A DNA stretch of 64,000 nt from Streptomyces sp. NBC_00490 (GTDB lineage Bacteria; Actinomycetota; Actinomycetes; Streptomycetales; Streptomycetaceae), in contig NZ_CP107869.1 in NCBI RefSeq assembly GCF_036013645.1, forward strand, positions 5,270,001-5,334,000, in the 5' to 3' direction. The position numbers were made by a program, and so were the translations under genes. The notes under the pieces are model-generated. The model did not search any database. It had not been told where the DNA came from and saw only the letters and a program-made list of their open reading frames with translations. The number at the start of each line of letters is the position of its first letter. The stretch's first letter is position 1. This document shows positions 55,953-64,000 of the stretch, piece by piece.

Positions 55953-56090
55953 TCAGGCGGACAGGCTGGCGCGACCCTTGCCACGGCGGTTCGCGAGAAT
56001 CGCGCGACCGGCACGGGTACGCATCCGCAGGCGGAAGCCGTGGGTCTTCGCGCGACGACGGTTGTTCGGCTGGAAGGTGCGCTTGCTCAC
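55953..56090 (-). CDS. rpmH: 50S ribosomal protein L34
   Basis: A 45-residue protein ([44 protein letters not shown]), too short for a 60-residue cut-off. The start is the GTG at 56090. L34 lies in the 50S subunit. The gene is divergent from dnaA, with a 374-bp shared region. Confidence 0.97.
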   Translation of the reverse strand: MSKRTFQPNNRRRAKTHGFRLRMRTRAGRAILANRRGKGRASLSA

Positions 56091-56464
56091 TCGGGGGCTC
56101 CAGAAATCAATCGGTGGTGGCGGGTGCCGTCCTGGCTGTCACCGTGCGCCCACGAGTAGCTCTCGCTTACGCCCGAGTGCACCGCTTCCCGATCACCTGA
56201 CGCGATCTGTGCCCATCGGAGGCAGGCGGCAGCAGCCATCGACAACTCGACCTGGTTACGGTACGCGCGGCTACGCCATCCGGTCAAACCAGAGGTCACC
56301 AGGAGACACTATCCACAGGCTGGGGACAACAACTTGAACCGCACCCGTCGCCCTGACTACCGTGGCTGAACTCCGATTCGTTCCCATGTCTGTGCCCCAC
56401 CCCCATTGAATCCCGACTCGTCCCACACCACACGATCGTGGGACCCCGTGAGAGAGCGTGCCCT
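56091..56464. promoter_or_regulatory. Divergent control region rpmH / dnaA
   Basis: CTATCCACA (56309-56317) and TGGGGACAA (56321-56329, complement TTGTCCCCA) are two DnaA-box-like 9-mers about 140-155 bases before the dnaA start. DnaA autoregulation through boxes here is known in S. coelicolor. No ORF is apparent. Confidence 0.7.
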
Positions 56465-58393
56465 GTGGCTGACGTACCTGCCGATCTTGCCGCAGTGTGG
56501 CCACGAGTACTGGAGCAGCTCCTCGACGGGGGCCGTGGGCAGGGGGTCGAGACCAAGGACGAGCACTGGATCCGCCGCTGCCAGCCCCTCGCGCTGGTCG
56601 CCGACACCGCCCTGCTCGCCGTACCGAATGAATTCGCGAAGGGCGTGCTCGAAGGCCGCCTGGCGCCGATCGTCAGCGAGACGCTGAGCCGCGAGTGCGG
56701 CCGCCCGATCCGCATCGCGATCACCGTCGACGACTCCGCCGGCGAGCCCCCGGCCCCTCCGGCCGCCCGCCCGCAGCCACGCTACGAAGAGCCCGAGCTC
56801 CCCTCCAACCAGTACGAGGGCCAGACCGACCGGCAGTACGAGGGCTACGGCCGCCACCGCGCCGACGACCGCCGGCCGGGCCGTCCGGAGCAGAACGACC
56901 AGCTGCCCACCGCGCGTCCCGCGTACCCGAACGAGTACCAGCGCCCCGAACCCGGCGCCTGGCCGCGCCCGCAGCAGGACGAGTACAGCTGGCAGCAACA
57001 GCGCCTCGGCTTCCCCGAGCGCGACCCGTACGCGACCCCGCCGTCGCAGGAGTCGTACTCCCAGGACTCCTACTCCTCGCCGTCGCAGGACTACCGCCCG
57101 CAGCAGATGGACCGTCCGCCCTACGACGGCCAGCGCCCCGACTACGACCAGCAGCGGCCCCCCTACGACGACCAGCGGCCGGACTACGACCAGCCCCGCC
57201 GCTCCTCCGAGTACGACCAGCCGGGCCCGCGCCGCGACCATCCCGAGCCGCCCTCCGGTGGCGGGCACATGCACCGCGGCGGGCCGGCGGTGTCCGGGTC
57301 CGGTGGTGCCCCGGGCCCGCTGGCCGCGAAGCCCGCGCCTGCGGCGGGCCCGGGTGAGCCGACGGCGCGCCTGAACCCGAAGTACCTGTTCGACACCTTC
57401 GTCATCGGCGCCTCCAACCGCTTCGCGCACGCCGCCGCGGTGGCCGTCGCCGAGGCGCCGGCGAAGGCGTACAACCCCCTCTTCATCTACGGGGAGTCCG
57501 GGCTGGGCAAGACGCACCTGCTGCACGCGATCGGGCACTACGCCCGCAGCCTCTATCCCGGCACGCGCGTGCGCTATGTGAGCTCGGAGGAGTTCACCAA
57601 CGAGTTCATCAACTCCATCCGCGACGGCAAGGGCGACAGCTTCCGCAAGCGGTACCGCGAGATGGACATCCTGCTCGTCGACGACATCCAGTTCCTCGCG
57701 GACAAGGAGTCGACGCAGGAGGAGTTCTTCCACACGTTCAACACGCTCCACAACGCCAACAAGCAGATCGTGCTCTCCAGCGACCGGCCGCCCAAGCAGC
57801 TGGTCACGCTGGAGGACCGGCTGCGGAACCGTTTCGAGTGGGGTCTGATCACCGACGTCCAGCCGCCGGAGCTGGAGACGCGTATCGCGATTCTCCGCAA
57901 GAAGGCGGTCCAGGAGCAGCTCAACGCCCCGCCGGAGGTCCTGGAGTTCATCGCCTCCCGCATCTCGCGCAACATCCGCGAGCTGGAGGGGGCGCTGATC
58001 CGGGTGACGGCGTTCGCGTCGCTCAACCGGCAGCCGGTGGACCTGGGCCTGACCGAGATCGTCCTCAAGGACCTCATCCCCGGCGGCGACGACGGGGCGC
58101 CGGAGATCACGTCGACGGCCATCATGAGCGCGACCGCCGACTACTTCGGCCTCACCGTCGAGGACCTGTGCGGCACCTCCCGCGGCCGCGCACTCGTGAC
58201 CGCCCGCCAGATCGCCATGTACCTGTGCCGGGAGCTGACGGACCTCTCGCTGCCGAAGATCGGCGCGCTGTTCGGCGGCCGCGACCACACCACGGTCATG
58301 CACGCGGACCGCAAGATCCGCAATCTGATGGCCGAGCGGCGCTCCATCTACAACCAGGTCACGGAGCTCACGAACCGCATCAAGAACGGCTGA
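56465..58393 (+). CDS. dnaA: Chromosomal replication initiator DnaA
   Basis: 642 residues from the GTG at 56465 ([19 protein letters not shown]). Domain I spans 1-85. The unusually long domain II, about 90-300, is Pro/Gln/Tyr/Arg-rich with repeats such as [13 protein letters not shown]. Domain III has Walker A GESGLGKT (343-350) and Walker B LVDDIQF (404-410). The DnaA signature [11 protein letters not shown] is at 604-614 in domain IV, which reads the DnaA boxes. A hairpin follows the stop. Confidence 0.98.
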   Translation: MADVPADLAAVWPRVLEQLLDGGRGQGVETKDEHWIRRCQPLALVADTALLAVPNEFAKGVLEGRLAPIVSETLSRECGRPIRIAITVDDSAGEPPAPPAARPQPRYEEPELPSNQYEGQTDRQYEGYGRHRADDRRPGRPEQNDQLPTARPAYPNEYQRPEPGAWPRPQQDEYSWQQQRLGFPERDPYATPPSQESYSQDSYSSPSQDYRPQQMDRPPYDGQRPDYDQQRPPYDDQRPDYDQPRRSSEYDQPGPRRDHPEPPSGGGHMHRGGPAVSGSGGAPGPLAAKPAPAAGPGEPTARLNPKYLFDTFVIGASNRFAHAAAVAVAEAPAKAYNPLFIYGESGLGKTHLLHAIGHYARSLYPGTRVRYVSSEEFTNEFINSIRDGKGDSFRKRYREMDILLVDDIQFLADKESTQEEFFHTFNTLHNANKQIVLSSDRPPKQLVTLEDRLRNRFEWGLITDVQPPELETRIAILRKKAVQEQLNAPPEVLEFIASRISRNIRELEGALIRVTAFASLNRQPVDLGLTEIVLKDLIPGGDDGAPEITSTAIMSATADYFGLTVEDLCGTSRGRALVTARQIAMYLCRELTDLSLPKIGALFGGRDHTTVMHADRKIRNLMAERRSIYNQVTELTNRIKNG

Positions 58394-59248
58394 CGGCCGC
58401 AGAGACACCCGCTGAGGGCGCCCCGGGACGAGTTCCCGAGGGCGCCCTTCTTCATGACGTCGTAGCCCGGTGTTCGAATAGCCGCCGGGTTACGGCCTCT
58501 CTCCACAGATTCGGTGACTTTTTCCCGTCCACACCCTGGGGACTGGGAAGTTGTCCAGACTGTGTCCACAGGCGCCCGTGTTGAATGACCATCAGAGCAG
58601 GTCACCTGGCTGTGGATTCGTGGACGAAGGATCTCCACAGGCTGTGGACAGAGAAAAGATCCACAGGCTGTGCACGGAGTTGTCCACCGCCAACCCACAG
58701 GCTGAGGCGCGTTGTCCCCAGCGATCACCAGTTTCTCCACACGGCTGTCCACTGTTCGGCAACGCGACGCGACTGCTCACCGGGTCGAGTGAAAGGCGTC
58801 ACACGAAGGTGCCGGGTTGGCCTGTGGGAAACGTGGGTAAAGCTGGGGACGGCGTTGGGGAGAAGTCGCCTCAGGCTGTGCACGGGATGTGCAGAACTTT
58901 CTGTTCTCCACAGATGGGCCCGGTTGTCCACCGCCTCCGCCCACAGGGTCGGTGGACAAAATTTCCGGTGTGACCTGCGCAAACGCAGTTATCCACCGTT
59001 TCCACAGCCCCTACTACTACTCCCAACTAGAGAGAGCTGGGAATCCGTTTCGAAGTGGGCCCTGTGCACAACTTGCTGTCCGGCTCCCGGCTGCCCCTCG
59101 TCACGACTTGACCCCGAGAGGCACCTACTGTCAGTGGGGTGCGTCAGACTGTTCCCCGGTGTCCTTCCCCTCACCGGGCTGACGACACCGAGTCAGACGA
59201 CGAGGGCCAGGCAGAGCGAAGCGCCGGCAACAGCAGGAGGCGGCAACA
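58394..59248. other. oriC: oriC: chromosome replication origin between dnaA and dnaN
   Basis: This is the established Streptomyces origin position. I see at least 15 sites resembling TTGTCCACA. Good ones are CCGTCCACA (58525-58533), CTGTCCACA on the minus strand (58643-58651), TTCTCCACA (58733 and 58904), TTGTCCACC (58680, 58924, and minus at 58951-58959) and TTATCCACC (58989-58997). Many occur as back-to-back pairs around GGCTG. The box cluster is about 58499-59071. I saw no clear 13-mer AT-rich duplex-unwinding repeat. Confidence 0.95.
58415..58448 (+). terminator. Terminator after dnaA
   Basis: AGGGCGCC and GGCGCCCT form the outer stem and CGGGA/TCCCG an inner stem, followed by TCTTC. It lies 22 bases after the dnaA stop. 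Confidence 0.6.
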
Positions 59249-60379
59249 GTGAAGATCCGGGTGGAACGCGACGTACTCGCGGAGGCAGTGGCCTGGGCGG
59301 CACGCAGCCTCCCGGCCCGTCCGCCGGCGCCTGTCCTCGCCGGCCTTCTGCTGAAGGCCGAGGAGGGCCAGCTGAGCCTGTCCAGCTTCGACTACGAGGT
59401 CTCGGCACGGGTGTCCGTGGAGGCCGAGGTCGAGGAGGAGGGCACGGTCCTGGTGTCCGGCCGGCTTCTCGCCGACATCTGCCGCGCGCTCCCCAACCGG
59501 CCGGTGGAGATTTCCACAGACGGTGTACGGGCGACCGTGGTCTGCGGCTCCTCGCGATTCACCCTCCACACCCTGCCTGTGGAGGAGTACCCGGCGCTGC
59601 CGCAGATGCCGACCGCGACCGGCACCGTCCCGGGTGAGGTCTTCGCCTCCGCCGCCGCGCAGGTCGCCATCGCCGCCGGACGCGACGACACGCTGCCCGT
59701 CCTGACCGGTGTGCGCATCGAGATCGAGGGCGACACCGTCACGCTGGCCTCCACCGACCGCTACCGCTTCGCGGTCCGCGAGTTCCTGTGGAAGCCGGAG
59801 AACCCCGAGGCGTCCGCGGTGGCCCTGGTGCCCGCCAAGACGCTCCTGGACACCGCCAAGGCGCTCACGAGCGGCGACAGCGTCACCCTGGCGCTCTCCG
59901 GCTCGGGTGCGGGCGAGGGCCTGATCGGCTTCGAGGGGGCCGGCCGTCGTACGACGACCCGCCTCCTGGAGGGCGACCTCCCGAAGTACCGCTCGCTGTT
60001 CCCGACGGAGTTCAACTCCATCGCCGTGATCGAGACCGCCCCCTTCGTGGAGGCCGTCAAGCGTGTGGCCCTGGTCGCCGAGCGCAACACCCCGGTGCGG
60101 CTGAGCTTCGAGCAGGGCGTGCTCATCCTGGAGGCGGGTTCCAGCGACGACGCACAGGCTGTGGAGAGGGTCGACGCCCAGTTGGAGGGCGACGACGTGT
60201 CGATCGCCTTCAACCCGACCTTCCTGCTGGACGGCCTGAGCGCCATCGACTCCCCGGTCGCCCAGCTCTCCTTCACGACGTCCACGAAGCCCGCGCTGCT
60301 CAGCGGCAAGCCGGCGCTGGACGCCGAGGCGGACGAGGCCTACAAGTACCTGATCATGCCGGTGCGCCTGAGCGGCTGA
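59249..60379 (+). CDS. dnaN: DNA polymerase III beta sliding clamp
   Basis: A 376-residue protein with a GTG start and AGGAGG 9 bases before it. It has the three repeating clamp domains. The C-terminal YKYLIMPVRLSG is the conserved clamp end. The clamp tethers the polymerase and binds DnaE, ligase and repair factors. It lies directly after oriC. Confidence 0.97.
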   Translation: MKIRVERDVLAEAVAWAARSLPARPPAPVLAGLLLKAEEGQLSLSSFDYEVSARVSVEAEVEEEGTVLVSGRLLADICRALPNRPVEISTDGVRATVVCGSSRFTLHTLPVEEYPALPQMPTATGTVPGEVFASAAAQVAIAAGRDDTLPVLTGVRIEIEGDTVTLASTDRYRFAVREFLWKPENPEASAVALVPAKTLLDTAKALTSGDSVTLALSGSGAGEGLIGFEGAGRRTTTRLLEGDLPKYRSLFPTEFNSIAVIETAPFVEAVKRVALVAERNTPVRLSFEQGVLILEAGSSDDAQAVERVDAQLEGDDVSIAFNPTFLLDGLSAIDSPVAQLSFTTSTKPALLSGKPALDAEADEAYKYLIMPVRLSG

Positions 60380-60512
60380 CCCTTCAGAGAACCCGCAGGT
60401 CGGGGCATACGTTTGAGCGGGTATGCCCACAGGTGTGCGTGAGCGTCCGGGTTTAGGCTCGGACGTGGGTACGAAGGTGCCTCACACGCCACAGCAACCT
60501 AAGGAACAACTG

Positions 60513-61388
60513 ATGGAGCTCGGTCTCGTCGGCCTCGGCAAGATGGGCGGCAACATGCGCGAGCGGATCCGCCGCGCAGGCCACACCGTCATCGGATACG
60601 ACCGCAACCCGGACCTCGCCGACGTCCACAGCCTGGAAGAGCTTGTGGGCAGGCTCAAGGGCCCGCGCGTGGTCTGGGTGATGGTCCCGGCCGGCGCCGC
60701 GACCCAGTCGACCGTCGACGAGCTGGCCGAGCTCCTGGAGCCCGGTGACGTCGTGGTGGACGGCGGCAACTCCCGCTGGACGGACGACGAGAAGCACGCC
60801 GAGGAGCTCGCGGCCAAGGGCATCGGCTTCGTCGACTGCGGTGTCTCCGGCGGCGTGTGGGGCCTGGAGAACGGCTACGCGCTGATGTACGGCGGCGACG
60901 CCGAGAACATCGCCAAGGTGCAGCCGGTCTTCGACGCCCTCAAGCCCGAGGGCGACTTCGGTGCCGTGCACGCCGGCAAGGTGGGCGCGGGCCACTTCTC
61001 GAAGATGGTCCACAACGGCATCGAGTACGCGATGATGCAGGCCTACGCCGAGGGCTGGGAGCTCCTGGAGAAGGTCGACTCCGTGACGGACGTCCGGGAG
61101 GTCTTCCGCTCGTGGCAGGAGGGCACCGTCATCCGCTCCTGGCTGCTGGACCTCGCGGTCAACGCCCTCGACGAGGACGAGCACCTGGACAAGCTGCGCG
61201 GTTACGCACAGGACTCCGGCGAGGGCCGGTGGACCGTGGAGGCCGCCATCGACAACGCGGTACCGCTTCCGGCGATCACCGCGTCCCTGTTCGCGCGGTT
61301 CGCGTCCCGTCAGGACGACTCGCCGCAGATGAAGATGATCGCGGCGCTGCGCAACCAGTTCGGCGGCCACGCGGTCGAGAAGAAGTAA
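60513..61388 (+). CDS. gnd: Short-type 6-phosphogluconate dehydrogenase (decarboxylating)
   Basis: 291 residues from the ATG at 60513, with AAGGAAC upstream. The NAD(P)-binding GLVGLGKMGGNM is at 4-15, VDGGNSRWTDDEKHAEEL and CGVSGGVWGLENGYALMYGG carry active-site residues, and KMVHNGIEYAMMQ follows. It lacks the C-terminal extension of the 470-residue enzyme, which places it with the short NAD-type group. It converts 6-phosphogluconate to ribulose 5-phosphate. It lies between dnaN and recF as in other Streptomyces. Confidence 0.92.
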   Translation: MELGLVGLGKMGGNMRERIRRAGHTVIGYDRNPDLADVHSLEELVGRLKGPRVVWVMVPAGAATQSTVDELAELLEPGDVVVDGGNSRWTDDEKHAEELAAKGIGFVDCGVSGGVWGLENGYALMYGGDAENIAKVQPVFDALKPEGDFGAVHAGKVGAGHFSKMVHNGIEYAMMQAYAEGWELLEKVDSVTDVREVFRSWQEGTVIRSWLLDLAVNALDEDEHLDKLRGYAQDSGEGRWTVEAAIDNAVPLPAITASLFARFASRQDDSPQMKMIAALRNQFGGHAVEKK

Positions 61389-61460
61389 TCCACAGGGCTG
61401 CGCCGCGATCCACAGGACGCGAGGCGCGGCCCACAAGCTGGGGGAGGTCGGCGCCCGACC

Positions 61461-62582
61461 ATGCACGTCACGCATCTGTCGCTGGCCGACTTCCGCTCGT
61501 ACGCCCGGGTCGAAGTTCCGCTCGACCCGGGCGTCACGGCGTTCGTCGGCCCCAACGGACAGGGCAAGACGAACCTGGTCGAGGCGGTCGGCTATCTCGC
61601 CACTCTCGGCAGCCACCGCGTCTCCTCCGACGCCCCCCTGGTCCGCATGGGCGCCGACCGCGCGGTGATCCGGGCGCAGGTCAAGCAGGGCGAGCGACAG
61701 CAGCTGATCGAGCTGGAGCTGAACCCTGGCAAGTCCAACCGCGCCCGGGTCAACAGGTCCTCGCAGGTCAGGCCGCGTGACGTGCTCGGCATCGTACGGA
61801 CGGTGCTGTTCGCGCCGGAGGACCTCGCGCTGGTCAAGGGCGACCCCGGTGAGCGGCGCCGTTTCCTCGACGAGCTGATCACCGCGCGCTCCCCGCGCAT
61901 GGCCGGCGTGCGCTCCGACTACGAACGGGTCCTCAAGCAGCGCAACACCCTGCTGAAGTCCGCGGCGCTCGCCCGACGGCACGGCGGCCGCTCCATGGAC
62001 CTGTCCACCCTCGACGTATGGGACCAGCACCTCGCGCGCGTGGGCGCCGAACTGCTCGCCCAGCGACTCGACCTGATCGCCGCGATCCAGCCGCTGTCCG
62101 ACAAGGCGTACGAGCAGCTGGCCCCCGGCGGCGGTCCGATCGCCCTGGAGTACAAGCCCTCCGCGCCGGGCGAGGCCCACACCCGCGAGGACCTCTACGC
62201 GCAGCTGACGGCGGCGCTGGCGGACGTCCGCAAGCAGGAGATCGAGCGGGGCGTCACCCTCGTAGGCCCTCACCGGGACGATGTGCTGCTCAAGCTCGGT
62301 CAGTTGCCCGCCAAGGGATACGCCTCGCACGGCGAGTCCTGGTCGTACGCGCTGGCGTTGCGCCTGGCGTCGTACGACCTGCTCCGCGCGGAGGGCAACG
62401 AGCCGGTGCTGATCCTCGACGACGTCTTCGCCGAGTTGGACACCCGGCGCCGGGAGCGGCTGGCGGAGTTGGTGGCGCCCGGTGAGCAGGTGCTGGTGAC
62501 GGCCGCGGTCGACGACGACGTACCGCATCTGCTGGCGGGGGCGCGGTACTCGGTGGCCGAAGGGGTGGTGGAGCGCGTATGA
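61461..62582 (+). CDS. recF: DNA replication and repair protein RecF
   Basis: A 373-residue protein. Walker [10 protein letters not shown] is at 30-38; later [23 protein letters not shown] holds the Walker B and [11 protein letters not shown] the ABC signature. RecF loads RecA at gaps. The stop overlaps the dciA-type start by 4 bases. A run of ATCCACAGG-like DnaA-box fragments lies between gnd and recF. Confidence 0.96.
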   Translation: MHVTHLSLADFRSYARVEVPLDPGVTAFVGPNGQGKTNLVEAVGYLATLGSHRVSSDAPLVRMGADRAVIRAQVKQGERQQLIELELNPGKSNRARVNRSSQVRPRDVLGIVRTVLFAPEDLALVKGDPGERRRFLDELITARSPRMAGVRSDYERVLKQRNTLLKSAALARRHGGRSMDLSTLDVWDQHLARVGAELLAQRLDLIAAIQPLSDKAYEQLAPGGGPIALEYKPSAPGEAHTREDLYAQLTAALADVRKQEIERGVTLVGPHRDDVLLKLGQLPAKGYASHGESWSYALALRLASYDLLRAEGNEPVLILDDVFAELDTRRRERLAELVAPGEQVLVTAAVDDDVPHLLAGARYSVAEGVVERV

Positions 62583-63115
62583 GCAGCCCTCAGGAACCCG
62601 CCCCCGAGAAGGGCCCCGAGCCCTCCGGCGTCGACCTCGCGCGCGTGGCGCTCAGGGCGGCCAAGGAGCAGGCACGCGCGCGTGGGGACGCGGCGCAGCA
62701 GAAGAAGCAGGCGCGGCGGGGTGGTCTGCGCTCCGGCGCGCGCGCCGACGGGCGCGACCCGATGGCGCTGGGCTCCGCGATCAACCGGCTCATCAGCGAG
62801 CGCGGCTGGGAGGCCCCGGCGGCGGTGGGCGGGGTGATGGGGCGCTGGCCGGAGATCGTCGGCGAGGACGTGGCCAAGCACTGCGAGCCGGAGCGGTACG
62901 ACGAGGACGAGCGGGTCCTGATCGTGCGCTGCGACTCCACGGCCTGGGCGACCAATCTGCGGTTGCTCGCGCCGACGCTGGTGGCGCGGCTCAACGAGGA
63001 TCTCGGGCACGGGGCCGTGCGGGTCATCAAGGTGCAGGGGCCCGCGGGGCCCCCGCGACGCTATGGCCCCTTGCGCGCCCCAGGCAGCACCGGCCCTGGT
63101 GACACCTACGGGTGA
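62579..63115 (+). CDS. dciA: DciA-family protein (DUF721), putative helicase loader partner
   Basis: A 178-residue protein overlapping recF by 4 bases. The N-terminal 55 residues are polar, with [21 protein letters not shown]. The DUF721 core follows ([77 protein letters not shown]). DciA homologues act as replicative helicase operators in bacteria lacking DnaC/DnaI. It lies at the origin beside dnaA and gyrB. Confidence 0.85.
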   Translation: MSSPQEPAPEKGPEPSGVDLARVALRAAKEQARARGDAAQQKKQARRGGLRSGARADGRDPMALGSAINRLISERGWEAPAAVGGVMGRWPEIVGEDVAKHCEPERYDEDERVLIVRCDSTAWATNLRLLAPTLVARLNEDLGHGAVRVIKVQGPAGPPRRYGPLRAPGSTGPGDTYG

Positions 63116-63531
63116 CCGGGAAACCTGCGGGTGACAGACATCACATCGAAGGCCGTCGACGGCTGCGAAGGACCGTCGGCGGCCTTCGTGTCGCAGGACC
63201 CCACGCGGTTGCGAAGAGCGACCTGACTCCCAAGTAGCCAAGGGTTGACAGCCCGAAGCGCTGAGTGCCTCCGTGAGCCTCTTGGAGCCCTCCTCCGTAT
63301 ATGGGGACCCGGAGGAGGAGGATTTAGGGCGGCACATGCGGACTCAGGTACCCGCAAACCCCCATCACTGTCAGCGCTACCGGTAGACTGGAAGCCAATC
63401 CCGCCCCACTCGTGGGGACCGCCGGGACAAGCTGAACAGACGCTGAACAAGGCTTACCAACGCAACATGCCGCAGCCGCTCCGGCAAACCGCCGACGAGC
63501 CTGGCTCGTGCTGTGCCAGAAAGGGCGCTTC
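63116..63531. other. 416-bp region upstream of gyrB
   Basis: A hairpin at 63148-63187 (15-bp stem with one mismatch) serves as the terminator of the recF-dciA genes. A second inverted repeat, CCTCCTCCG/CGGAGGAGG (63289-63297 and 63310-63318), lies further on. A TAGACT (63384-63389) could be the -10 of gyrB, though without a clear -35. No credible ORF was seen. Confidence 0.5.
63148..63187 (+). terminator. Terminator after dciA
   Basis: A 15-bp stem with one mismatch (GAAGGCCGTCGACGG against CCGTCGGCGGCCTTC), 32 bases after the dciA stop. Confidence 0.65.

Positions 63532-64000
<469 letters not shown>

Overview
This window is about 64 kb of a high-GC actinomycete chromosome and is almost certainly from Streptomyces. 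It carries the Streptomyces-specific sporulation pair ssgA/ssgR and the conserved origin order rpmH-dnaA-oriC-dnaN-recF-gyrB. GTG starts are frequent, and the ParB-binding palindrome TGTTTCACGTGAAACA (parS) recurs along the sequence. I count nine perfect parS copies and five copies with one or two mismatches. No tRNA, rRNA, CRISPR array, transposase or integrase was seen.

Layout. 1-9.7 kb: a metallophosphatase tail, a membrane protein, a displaced thiC 3' end, a TerD/vWA tellurium-type gene, intact thiC behind a TPP riboswitch, yibE/F, ssgA, ssgR and small genes. 9.7-20.9 kb: a PtpA-type phosphatase overlapping a PLP enzyme, regulators, a globin-reductase, a HAD phosphatase, acetyltransferases, a divergent MFS/MarR pair and a serine hydrolase. 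20.9-30.8 kb: dnaB, a MATE transporter, the rpsF-ssb-rpsR-rplI operon, femX, an alanine-racemase-like gene and a GT87 mannosyltransferase-like gene. 30.8-47.5 kb: a bifunctional PBP, a PadR regulator with a clear operator, inositol-phosphate synthase, an exporter, an LppU-like protein, the CCA-adding enzyme, then the envelope/stress cluster DUF6049-murJ-pseudokinase-ECF sigma-anti-sigma. 47.7-56.1 kb: trxBA behind a SigR-type promoter, a GNAT gene, parB-parA-rsmG-jag-yidC-yidD-rnpA-rpmH. 56.4-64 kb: dnaA, oriC (855 bp with at least 15 DnaA-box-like 9-mers), dnaN, a short 6-phosphogluconate dehydrogenase, recF, a dciA-type gene and the start of gyrB.

How it works together. The right end is the replication and segregation hub: DnaA acts at oriC, the replicative helicase and a DciA-type putative loader are encoded nearby, and ParA/ParB act on the scattered parS sites. 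The middle supplies cell-wall synthesis (MurJ, FemX, PBP, pseudokinase) and thiol/sigma stress control. The left end holds sporulation control and thiamin synthesis.

Most unusual points. (1) A divergent second copy of the thiC 3' end lies beyond a TerD/vWA gene, as if an element once inserted into thiC and re-capped it. (2) A near-perfect parS sits inside the enlarged P3 arm of the thiC TPP riboswitch. (3) Three perfect parS sites are the centres of 30-44 bp perfect palindromes between convergent genes, so they could be terminator and centromere site at once. (4) parS sites lie inside the anti-sigma, parA and parB reading frames. These are sequence observations; the functional readings are inference.
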